The notes below the pieces were generated by a model that was not told the origin of the DNA, searched no databases, and saw nothing but the letters and a program-made list of their open reading frames with translations. Shown here piece after piece: positions 1-6,022 of a stretch of 6,133 nt of DNA. Where the stretch lies: NCBI GenBank assembly GCA_025936615.1, contig JAICSZ010000146.1:1-6133 (forward strand), written 5' to 3'. This stretch comes from Pedococcus sp. (lineage in GTDB: Bacteria; Actinomycetota; Actinomycetes; Actinomycetales; Dermatophilaceae). Each line of letters starts with the position of its first letter. The stretch's first letter is position 1. The translations under genes were made by a program, and so were the position numbers.

Positions 1-1305
1 ATCGCGTGGAGCTACGACCTCCTTCACCCTGCGGCCAGAGCACTCTTCCGGCATCTCTGCGTCTTCGAGGGCGGAGCCAGCCTGCCCTCCATCGACGCCC
101 TGCCACCCGGGCCCGGCGGCGACGTCCTGAGCCGGCTGGAGACCCTGGTCGGCAGCAGCCTGCTCCGGGTGGACGGGTCGACCCCGGACGAGGTGCGGTA
201 TCGCTTGCACGAGCTGATCCGTGCGTACGGCGTCGAGCAGCTGGCCCACGAGGGCGAGGAGCCGCAGGTACGACGCTGGCACGCCCATCATTTCCTGGCC
301 CTCGCCGAAGAGGCAGAAGGTCACTTCTACGGACCCCGATCGGCGGCCTGGCTGGACCGACTCGAGACGGAGCACGCCAACCTCCTCGCGGCGCTGCGCT
401 GGTGTCGCGCCCAGTCGGACGCCGAGACCGGTCTGCGCCTGGCCGCTGCCCTTTCCTGGTTCTGGTACGTGCGTGGCCACGCCACCGAGGGACTCGCCCA
501 CCTGACCGCCCTGCTGGCAGCGCCCGACTCGTCCGCCTCGGCGACCGAGCGGATCGCGGCCCTGCTCGGCGCGGGACAGCTGGCCCAGACCCAAGGCGAC
601 TACTCCCGGGCTCGTGCACTGCTCGAGCAGGCGGTCACACTAGGCCGCACCACCGGTGACCGGCCCCGCACCGCCGCCGCACTGCTCGCCGGGGGGTTCG
701 TGGCACGCATCCAGGAGGACTACCCGGCCGCGACAACCATGCTGGAGGAGGCCGCCGACCTCGCGGAGGCCGCGGGACCCGCCTTCGTCGTCGCCGCCAC
801 CCGACATCATCTCGGCCTGATCGCGGCAGACGCACGCGAGGACCTGACCACGGCTCGTGCCCTGCTCGACGACAGCCTGCGGTCCTACCACCGACTGGAG
901 ATGGGCCGTTTCGAGTCGCTGGTCCTGCTCAGCCTGGCGGACGTGGCGCAGTCGGGGGGCGACGCTCGGCGAGCGGCGGACCTCGCCCACCGCAGCCTCG
1001 AGCTGATGCGCGACACCGGCGAGCGGCTGGCTGTGCACGGAGTCCTCGACACCCTGGGTCAGCTCGCGGTCACCGACGGCAGACCCGCCCACGGCATCCG
1101 ACTCGCCGGTGCTGCCGAGCACCTTCGCCAGCTCAGCGGCATCCGGTCATGGCCGGTCGTCGAGCGCCGGCGAGAACGGTGGCTCGCCGCGGCCCGGACG
1201 GTGCTCACGCCCGAGGAGTACCAGGACTGCTGGGACGACGGACAGGCGATGACGGTCTCCGAGGCGCTCACCCTCGCGCTCCGCGAGGAACCACCCCGAA
1301 CGTGA
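1..1305 (+). CDS. AfsR/LuxR-like STAND ATPase regulator, C-terminal part (5' end outside window)
   Basis: The frame is open from base 1 to the TGA at 1303-1305, giving 434 residues of a longer protein. The GTG at 169 lies inside the conserved region and is not a real start. Residues 1-35 (IAWSYDLLHPAARALFRHL onward) match the winged-helix segment that follows the NB-ARC/AAA ATPase core of actinobacterial AfsR/SARP- and LuxR-type ATPases. Residues 48-80, with RYRLHELIRAYGVEQL at about 66-81, match the conserved block normally written RYRLLETVREYA. From about residue 180 to 370 there are paired amphipathic helices resembling TPR repeats (for example GDYSRARALLEQA). The end, MTVSEALTLALREE, is the usual C-terminal tail of this family. 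No LuxR HTH follows, so any DNA-binding or SARP/BTAD domain must be at the N-terminus, outside the window. Such proteins act in the cytoplasm as ATP-dependent transcriptional regulators; the target genes are unknown. It ends 73 bp before the kinase operon on the same strand, so co-transcription is possible. Confidence 0.88.
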   Translation: MAWSYDLLHPAARALFRHLCVFEGGASLPSIDALPPGPGGDVLSRLETLVGSSLLRVDGSTPDEVRYRLHELIRAYGVEQLAHEGEEPQVRRWHAHHFLALAEEAEGHFYGPRSAAWLDRLETEHANLLAALRWCRAQSDAETGLRLAAALSWFWYVRGHATEGLAHLTALLAAPDSSASATERIAALLGAGQLAQTQGDYSRARALLEQAVTLGRTTGDRPRTAAALLAGGFVARIQEDYPAATTMLEEAADLAEAAGPAFVVAATRHHLGLIAADAREDLTTARALLDDSLRSYHRLEMGRFESLVLLSLADVAQSGGDARRAADLAHRSLELMRDTGERLAVHGVLDTLGQLAVTDGRPAHGIRLAGAAEHLRQLSGIRSWPVVERRRERWLAAARTVLTPEEYQDCWDDGQAMTVSEALTLALREEPPRT

Positions 1306-1332
1306 CGGTCGCCTGCCTTGCGTGGTGCCCGC

Positions 1333-1337
1333 GGAGG
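1333..1337 (+). promoter_or_regulatory. Shine-Dalgarno sequence for a candidate 12-codon leader
   Basis: GGAGG (followed by T) sits 6 bases before an ATG at 1344. This is a better-spaced ribosome binding site than the one in front of the kinase gene itself. It is seen directly; its use in translation is inferred. Confidence 0.4.
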
Positions 1338-1343
1338 TCGACA

Positions 1344-1382
1344 ATGAGTCCACGGGTGCGTGGGAGGCGGAACGACGAATGA
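1344..1382 (+). CDS. Candidate leader peptide (12 codons) overlapping the kinase start
   Basis: The ATG at 1344 opens a frame MSPRVRGRRNDE that stops at TGA 1380-1382. The stop overlaps the ATG of the histidine kinase (1379-1381) in an ATGA arrangement, the same junction seen between the later operon genes. A GGAGG lies 6 bases upstream. Four of the 12 residues are Arg and the predicted product has no recognisable domain, so any role is more likely to be translational coupling of the kinase than a peptide function. A small hairpin (1350-1363) lies inside the frame and reaches into the kinase ribosome binding site. A chance mini-frame is quite possible: the region is short and GC-rich, and no homologue can be judged at this length. 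Confidence 0.3.
   Translation: MSPRVRGRRNDE
1350..1363 (+). promoter_or_regulatory. Small hairpin touching the kinase ribosome binding site
   Basis: CCACG (1350-1354), loop GGTG, CGTGG (1359-1363) form a perfect 5-bp stem, extendable by a T-G wobble (1349/1364). The 3' arm covers the first bases of the GGGAGG at 1362-1367. A ribosome translating the 12-codon leader would open it. The inverted repeat is seen; a regulatory role is inferred, and a 5-bp stem can easily occur by chance in DNA of this composition. Confidence 0.25.
1362..1367 (+). promoter_or_regulatory. Shine-Dalgarno sequence that decides the kinase start at 1379
   Basis: GGGAGG lies 11 bases before the ATG at 1379. The longer in-frame start, GTG at 1322, has no purine-rich sequence before it and would add 19 polar residues ahead of the first membrane helix. 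This favours 1379. Confidence 0.55.
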
Positions 1383-3607
1383 CGGTGACGACGAGGCGGG
1401 CACCGCGGCTGTCGGCAGGCGGCTACCAGCTGGTGGTCTGGCTGTACCTGGCGGGGCTCGTCGTGTGGCTGGTGCTGGGGCTGCTGCCCCCGTTGGCGGA
1501 GGCCGTCTCACCGGTGCATCACCTCCTGATGTCGGTTGGTGACGGCAGCGGTCCGCTGGCCGGATACGCCAGACGGGTGCTCGAAGCGCACATGACGACC
1601 GGAGCCGGGGTCGGGCTGGCCTACGTGTTCAGCCTGCTGAACCTGACCCTGGGGGTGCTCCTGATGGTCAAGCGCCCCCACGACCTGGTCCCGCGGCTGC
1701 TCGCCCTGGCGTTCATGGGGACCGCGGCCACCTTCAACGAGCCCAGCCACGAGGTGTTCCACATCCTCGGCGAGCCACCCCTGATCAAGGCCGTCCACTT
1801 CACGTTCCATGTCGTCTCCGGCAGCGCCTACCTGATGGCCGTGGTGCTCTTCCCGACGGGCAGCTCGCCGCTGCCCCGCAGCTGGGGTCCGCCACTTCGG
1901 CGGCTGGTGGCGTGGGGGCTCGTGGGGGTCGTCGCCCTGATCTGCTGGCGGAGCAGCTTCATCGCACATCCGCCGTTCTTCGTGGTGTTCTTCGGCGTCC
2001 TGATCCCGGTGGTCGGCATCGCCGCGCAGACCGTGCAGCTGCGCAGGCGAGGCGACGCGCGCACTGACGAACAGTCGCGGCTGCTGAGGACCGCCCTGCT
2101 GCCGGCGCTCACGATCGCCCTGGTGTGGCTGGTCGGCCACGCCTGGGCCGGACTCGGGCACGGTGGCGGCGTCGCCGGTCGCACCGCTGCCGAGGTCCAG
2201 CTGGTGTTCCCGGCCGTCTTCGCCGTCGTCCCGGTCATGCTGGTCGTCGCGATCGCGCGTCAACGGCTCTGGGACATCGACCTGGTCGTCAGCCGCGCGC
2301 TGCTCGTGGCGACGCTGCTGGGCCTCGTCACCGTCGTCTACGTCGCGGTGGTGGCCTTCGCAGGCGTGCTCTTCCGGGACCGGGGCTGGTCGGTCCTGGT
2401 GCCGCTGGTCATCGTCGCCTGCGTGGCCGAGCCGATCCGCGAGCGCTGTGAGGCGATCTGCAACCAGCTCGTCTTCGGCCAGCGGATGACACCACGAGAT
2501 GGGATCAGGTCACTCGTGGACCGCTTCTCCGGGGTCGACGACGTCGACGAGCTGACCGAGCTGACGCGCGTCGTCGTACAGAGCACGCGTGCGAGCGAGG
2601 CGGCGATCTGGCTCAGGGCGCCGGATGGGCTCGTTCTGCTGGCGCGGCACCCCGAGGACCACACCGGACTCTCTCGGGTCGAGATCCCCGAACCCACGCT
2701 GGAAGCCTGCCGGGAGGCGCTCCGACCGGCCGAGTCGTGGCCGGTGGCGTACGGCGGTGAGCTGCTCGCGGTGATCGCGGTGCGCGCACCCCGCGGTGTC
2801 GCCCTGATCAGGAGGGAGAGGCAGCTGCTCGAGGACCTGTCGCACCACGCCGGCCTGCTCGTGAGGAACGCCCAGCTCACCGTCGAGCTCGCGCACGAGC
2901 TCGACGTCGTGTCGGCACGGGCCGAGGAGCTCCGTTCGTCGCGTCGCGACGTCGTCCTCGCACAGGACCGCGAACGCAGCCGCCTGGAGCGAGACATCCA
3001 CGACGGGGCACAGCAACAGCTGGTCGCCCTGCTGATCATGCTGCGAGGCCTGCGACGCCGGTCGGGTTCCGGTCGCCTCTCCGCGGCGGGTCTCGACGAG
3101 GTCCGGTCGGTGCTCGTCGCCACGCAGGCGAGCGTGCGAGACCTGTCGACGGGTGGGGCGCCGGTCGTCCTGCTCGAGTCCGGGCTGGAGGCGGCCCTCA
3201 CGGAGGCGGCAGCCGTGACCAGCCGAGCGGGCACCGACGTCGAGGTGCGCGTCGCGGCCGCTTCGGGGAGCGTCGAGACCGACTCTGCGGTGTACTTCTG
3301 CTGCCTCGAAGCACTGCAGAACGCCGTCAAGCACGCGTCCGCCAGGCGGATCTTGATCCGGGTCGCCGCTGACGACCGCCACGCGTGGTTCACCGTCGCC
3401 GACGACGGTGCAGGGTTCGAAACGGAGTCCGCGACAGCCGGCTCCGGGCTCGGCAACCTCGCCGCCCGGCTGCTGCCGTTCGGCGGTCGGGTGGTCGTGG
3501 AGTCCGCACCCGGCCGGGGTACGACGGTCCGCGGCGAGCTGCCGCTGACGCGGGTGCCTCGCCAGCGGACTGGGCGCGAGTCCCTGACCGCAGCAGGCAG
3601 CCGATGA
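1379..3607 (+). CDS. Membrane GAF-domain sensor histidine kinase, HisKA_3/NarL family (active type)
   Basis: This 742-residue protein is predicted to autophosphorylate on His in response to a signal and to phosphorylate the response regulators downstream. Hydrophobic stretches suggest about ten membrane helices (roughly 16-38, 78-97, 104-120, 141-158, 176-190, 200-217, 238-258, 275-293, 306-331 and 338-352). Arg/Lys-rich loops lie at 98-99, 167-175 and 222-237, in keeping with a cytoplasmic N-terminus. The block RLWDIDLVVSRALL and then NQLVFGQRMTPRDG (about 362-375) is typical of actinobacterial kinases with a GAF domain, here at about 376-490. A coiled coil (about 495-540) leads into the H-box ERSRLERDIHDGAQQQL with H541. 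The N-box is EALQNAVKH with N648, G1 is D675-D-G-A-G679, and G2 is GSGLGN (688-693). All catalytic motifs are therefore intact. Unusual points are a His-rich predicted external loop (HEVFH at 124-128, H140, H144), Cys348/357/361 near the last helix, and STGGAPVV where relatives usually have an ARGI-P-P-type motif. The start at 1379 is chosen from the ribosome binding site. Its stop overlaps the next gene by 4 bases. Confidence 0.93.
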   Translation: MTVTTRRAPRLSAGGYQLVVWLYLAGLVVWLVLGLLPPLAEAVSPVHHLLMSVGDGSGPLAGYARRVLEAHMTTGAGVGLAYVFSLLNLTLGVLLMVKRPHDLVPRLLALAFMGTAATFNEPSHEVFHILGEPPLIKAVHFTFHVVSGSAYLMAVVLFPTGSSPLPRSWGPPLRRLVAWGLVGVVALICWRSSFIAHPPFFVVFFGVLIPVVGIAAQTVQLRRRGDARTDEQSRLLRTALLPALTIALVWLVGHAWAGLGHGGGVAGRTAAEVQLVFPAVFAVVPVMLVVAIARQRLWDIDLVVSRALLVATLLGLVTVVYVAVVAFAGVLFRDRGWSVLVPLVIVACVAEPIRERCEAICNQLVFGQRMTPRDGIRSLVDRFSGVDDVDELTELTRVVVQSTRASEAAIWLRAPDGLVLLARHPEDHTGLSRVEIPEPTLEACREALRPAESWPVAYGGELLAVIAVRAPRGVALIRRERQLLEDLSHHAGLLVRNAQLTVELAHELDVVSARAEELRSSRRDVVLAQDRERSRLERDIHDGAQQQLVALLIMLRGLRRRSGSGRLSAAGLDEVRSVLVATQASVRDLSTGGAPVVLLESGLEAALTEAAAVTSRAGTDVEVRVAAASGSVETDSAVYFCCLEALQNAVKHASARRILIRVAADDRHAWFTVADDGAGFETESATAGSGLGNLAARLLPFGGRVVVESAPGRGTTVRGELPLTRVPRQRTGRESLTAAGSR

Positions 3608-4917
3608 GCGGCCCGACGCGCACCGCGCTGGTGCGGTCGTCGGTGGTGACCGCCGGCCGTGCCGGATGTGTCGTGGCCGTCGCGGGAGCCGTCCTGGCCC
3701 TCAACGAGGTGCTGACCTCGAGGGCCGCCCGGGGTTGGCTGTGGTTCGGCGCGACCCTGCTGGTGGCCGCCGCAGTGGTGGCGACGCGGTCCTCGGTCGA
3801 GCGCCTCGCGGACAAGGTGGCCTTCGGGCGCGACGGTGACCCCTACTCCACGCTGTCCGACTTCGTGCGGAGGATCTCGGAGACGCTCGCGGTCGACGAG
3901 GTCCTCCCGAGAGTCGCCCAGACGGTGACGCAGGCGACCCACAGCCACAGCAGCGAGGTGCGGCTCTGGCTCGGCGACGGAGCGGAGTGGCGCGAGTCGT
4001 GGCCGATGGCTGCCGACCCGGTGACGGTGCCGGGGAGCAGGAACGTCGTCGACGTCCCCCTGCAGCATCACGGGGAACAGGTCGGCATGGTGGGCGTCGC
4101 TCCTGAGGGCGGCACGCTGACAGGTGGCAGCAGGGACCAGCTGGACCGGCTGGCCGGCACGGCGGGGCTCGCCCTGGCGAACGTCCGCCTCACCTACGAC
4201 CTCCGACGACGGATCGCCGAGTCCCATGACCTGGCGACCCGCCTCGACCGCTCCCGGCAGCGGCTGCTCGACGCCGCCGCGGGCCAGCGGGCCCGGTTCT
4301 CGTTCCTGGTCGAGGCGCAGGTGCAGACCCGGCTGCGAGCCGTGGGGGACGCGCTCGACCAGGCCGAGCAGGCCGTCCCGAGCGGACCGGACAGCGCACC
4401 GGACGGGGCACTCGACCGGGCTCTCGACCGGGCGACCTCGGCGCTGGAGGCGCTGCGCGACATCGCGCGCGGAGTCTTTCCGCCGACCCTGACCGACAGC
4501 GGGCTCCGCGTGGCGCTCGACGCCTTCGCGTTGCGCTACGACGGCCGCGTGCGCCTGCGGCACGAGAGCCGTGGCGAGCGTCTGGCACCGGCCGTCGAGG
4601 CCGCGGCGTACTTCTGCGCGGTCCAGCTCATCGACGACGGCGCCGCAGCCGGCGGGAAGGTCCGCGTCGACATCGACCAGCCCCCGAGCGGCATCCGGAT
4701 CCGGGTCTCCTCCGACCGGGCCCCCTCCGATGAGACGATGCAGCTCGTGGAGGACCGGGTGCAGGCGACCGACGGCGTACTCCAGCGGCCCAGACCGGAC
4801 GCCTCCGACCCGGCGGCAGGACACGACGTGGTGGTCGCCTGGGCGGTGGGCTGGGAGACACCGGCGCCCCGGGCGCCGCACCCAGCCGGCAACGATGAGG
4901 TGGACACGCGGTCATGA
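3604..4917 (+). CDS. Membrane GAF protein with degenerate histidine-kinase domain (pseudo-histidine kinase)
   Basis: This 437-residue protein starts at the ATG in the ATGA overlap with the kinase stop. The frame is open further upstream, but that part only shadows the kinase gene. It has two membrane helices (about 18-35 and 44-61). LADKVAFGRDGDPYSTL (68-84) is the same block that precedes GAF domains in this kinase family. A GAF domain follows (about 85-190), then a coiled coil (190-235) and a DHp-like region. Here GQRARFSFLVEAQVQTRL stands where relatives have an ERRRLERDLHDGAQQRL-type sequence, so the phosphoacceptor His is E237 and the following Asp is Ala. The second DHp helix is well kept (LRDIARGVFPPTL, 284-296). 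YFCAVQLIDDGAAAG replaces the N-box, with Q341 for Glu and D345 for Asn; S370-D-R-A-P374 replaces DxGxG; no GxGxG box is visible. ATP binding and autophosphorylation are thus unlikely. The frame is intact with strong GC3 bias, so this is not a decaying gene. It probably regulates or dimerises with the kinase upstream (inferred). A kinase using non-standard residues cannot be excluded. Confidence 0.88.
   Translation: MSGPTRTALVRSSVVTAGRAGCVVAVAGAVLALNEVLTSRAARGWLWFGATLLVAAAVVATRSSVERLADKVAFGRDGDPYSTLSDFVRRISETLAVDEVLPRVAQTVTQATHSHSSEVRLWLGDGAEWRESWPMAADPVTVPGSRNVVDVPLQHHGEQVGMVGVAPEGGTLTGGSRDQLDRLAGTAGLALANVRLTYDLRRRIAESHDLATRLDRSRQRLLDAAAGQRARFSFLVEAQVQTRLRAVGDALDQAEQAVPSGPDSAPDGALDRALDRATSALEALRDIARGVFPPTLTDSGLRVALDAFALRYDGRVRLRHESRGERLAPAVEAAAYFCAVQLIDDGAAAGGKVRVDIDQPPSGIRIRVSSDRAPSDETMQLVEDRVQATDGVLQRPRPDASDPAAGHDVVVAWAVGWETPAPRAPHPAGNDEVDTRS
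4411..4434 (+). repeat. Two-copy 12-bp tandem repeat inside the pseudokinase
   Basis: CTCGACCGGGCT at 4411-4422 is followed by CTCGACCGGGCG, 11 of 12 bases identical. It encodes LDRA-LDRA (residues 270-277) in the second DHp-like helix. It is in frame and keeps the helix pattern. It may be a small local duplication or only low-complexity helix coding. Confidence 0.5.
4862..4878 (+). repeat. GC-rich perfect inverted repeat (7-bp stem, 3-base loop)
   Basis: CGGCGCC, loop CCG, GGCGCCG form a perfect all-G/C hairpin in the 3' end of the pseudokinase gene, 35 bases before the response-regulator start at 4914. There is no following T-run, so it is not a typical intrinsic terminator. It encodes Pro/Ala/Arg-rich residues of the non-conserved tail. 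It could act as an mRNA stability or polarity element between sensor and regulator genes; that role is inferred. Confidence 0.45.
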
Positions 4918-5582
4918 GCATCCGGGTGCTTCTGGGCGAGGACAACGTCCTGCTCCGCGAGGGGATGCGCGGTCTGCTGTCCTCGACCGGTGACATCGAC
5001 GTGGTCGCGAGCTGCGGCGACCTGCCCAGCATGCGCGAGCACGTCGACGCCCTCGAGCCCGACGTCGTGCTGACCGACATCCGGATGCCGCCGACCTGGA
5101 CCGACGAGGGGGTCCAGGTCGCGCGGCACTGCCGGACGCACCATCCGGCCACGGGTGTGGTCCTGCTCAGCCAGTACGTCGATCCCGGCTACGTGCGCTC
5201 GCTGCTGGAGAGCGGCTCGGCAGGTCGCGGCTACCTGCTGAAGGACCATGTCTCCGACGTCGACGAGCTCGTCGCAGCCGTGACGACGGTGGCCCAGGGA
5301 GGATCGGTCGTCGACCCCCGGGTGATCGACCACCTGGTCAAGGTGGGCGTCAGCCGCGGCAACGCCAACGTCGCGCGCCTGAGCGCGCGGGAGCTCGAGG
5401 TGCTGGCGGAGATGTCCCGCGGCCACAACAACGCCGCCATCGCCGCGTCGCTGTTCATCGGCCAGCGCGCCGTCGAGAAGCACATCAACTCCATCTTCGC
5501 CAAGCTCGGAGTCGGCGTGGGCGACGAAGCGCATCCTCGGGTCCGCGCCGTCCTGCTCTACCTGTCCGGCAGCGTCTCGTGA
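4914..5582 (+). CDS. NarL/LuxR-family DNA-binding response regulator
   Basis: This 222-residue protein is the likely transcriptional output of the operon. The receiver domain (about 3-122) has the acidic pair E9/D10, phosphoacceptor D55 in VVLTDIRMPP, S86 in VVLLSQY at the conserved Thr/Ser position, and K110 in GYLLKD, so it should accept phosphate. The LuxR-type helix-turn-helix (about 154-200) shows LSARELEVLAEMSRGHNNAAIA, followed by RAVEKHINSIFAKLG with the usual recognition-helix pattern. The tail, DEAHPRVRAVLLYL, is typical of actinobacterial members. It starts at the ATG overlapping the pseudokinase stop by 4 bases. Purine-rich GAGGTGG lies upstream (4897-4903). Length and domain order are normal for the family. 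DNA targets are unknown; autoregulation of this operon is a common arrangement but no operator was identified. Confidence 0.95.
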   Translation: MSIRVLLGEDNVLLREGMRGLLSSTGDIDVVASCGDLPSMREHVDALEPDVVLTDIRMPPTWTDEGVQVARHCRTHHPATGVVLLSQYVDPGYVRSLLESGSAGRGYLLKDHVSDVDELVAAVTTVAQGGSVVDPRVIDHLVKVGVSRGNANVARLSARELEVLAEMSRGHNNAAIAASLFIGQRAVEKHINSIFAKLGVGVGDEAHPRVRAVLLYLSGSVS

Positions 5583-6001
5583 ACGGTCCGGCCACACCGG
5601 CCACCGCCCCGCGGCCTCCCGTGAGGCGTCGCGTCCTGCTCGTCGACGACCAGCTCCCCTTCCGCATCGCCGTACGCTCCCTGTTCGGGAGCGACCCGGC
5701 GTACACCGTGGTCGGGGAGGCAGCCGACGGCGAGGAGGCCGTCGACCTGGCCACGGCGCTGCGCCCGGACCTGGTGCTGATGGACGTGCGGCTGCCGGGC
5801 ATGAACGGTCTCGAGACGACCCGCCGGATCCTGCAGCGCGACCCGTCGACCACTGTGGTGCTGGTCTCGACGGTTCGCCGCTCGGACCTTCCTGCCGACC
5901 TGCTCAGCTGCGGGGCCATCGGCTTCCTGCCGAAGGAGTCGCTCGACCCGGTCACGCTGGCCCAGCTCGTGAACGGCACCCCGGACGCCGGACGGTCATG
6001 A
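5579..6001 (+). CDS. Stand-alone receiver-domain protein (response regulator without output domain)
   Basis: This 140-residue protein begins at GTG 5579, overlapping the previous stop in a GTGA junction. A GTG at 5621 would give a 126-residue form starting directly at RRRVLLVDDQ. Neither has a clear Shine-Dalgarno sequence, so coupling to the upstream gene is likely, and I prefer 5579. A single receiver domain fills residues 17-131. It has D23/D24, phosphoacceptor D69 in DLVLMDVRLPGMNG, S97 in VVLVSTV at the Thr/Ser position and K119 in GFLPKES, so all phosphorylation residues are present. The sequence GEAADGEEAVDLA is NarL-like, yet no helix-turn-helix follows. The convergent gene ends only 15 bp away, leaving no room for a lost domain remnant. 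Probable roles are phosphate sink, competitor for the kinase or protein-interaction output. These are inferred. Confidence 0.9.
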   Translation: MNGPATPATAPRPPVRRRVLLVDDQLPFRIAVRSLFGSDPAYTVVGEAADGEEAVDLATALRPDLVLMDVRLPGMNGLETTRRILQRDPSTTVVLVSTVRRSDLPADLLSCGAIGFLPKESLDPVTLAQLVNGTPDAGRS

Positions 6002-6022
6002 CGGTGACGAGCGGTGTCACGT
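6001..6022 (+). repeat. Short inverted repeat at the convergent gene junction
   Basis: GTGAC (6004-6008) and GTCAC (6016-6020) flank a 7-base loop. With one bulged G at 6003 the stem extends to AC/GT at 6001-6002/6021-6022. It sits exactly where the plus-strand operon and the minus-strand gene converge, so it might be a weak bidirectional terminator. There is no T-run on either strand and the stem is short. Confidence 0.25.

Noticed and set aside
169..1305. The first gene as a complete 378-residue protein starting at GTG 169
   Set aside because: Conserved winged-helix sequence of the same family is in frame from base 1 without a stop, so the gene begins outside the window.
1318..1345. Promoter-like pair TTGCGT, 16 bases, GACAAT before the kinase
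   Set aside because: Only TTG of the -35 box and four of six -10 bases match, too weak to call in GC-rich DNA. It would also overlap the candidate leader, so the two readings compete.
1379..1391. ATGACGGTGACGA repeated at 1379 and 5998
   Set aside because: Similar ACGGTGACG strings occur elsewhere in the window (for example near 3927 and 4021) from common Thr/Val codons, so this is not a meaningful repeat.
3385..3603. Upstream extension of the pseudokinase frame to an earlier start
   Set aside because: These 73 codons overlap the ATP-binding domain of the kinase gene in another frame and are Arg-rich without motifs. The ATG in the ATGA junction at 3604 precedes a normal membrane helix.
2338..4881. 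An 847-codon open frame on the minus strand
   Set aside because: It lies antisense to the two sensor genes, whose plus-strand frames carry clear domain motifs. Its peptide is Arg/Ser/Pro-rich without recognisable domains, as expected for a high-GC antisense shadow.
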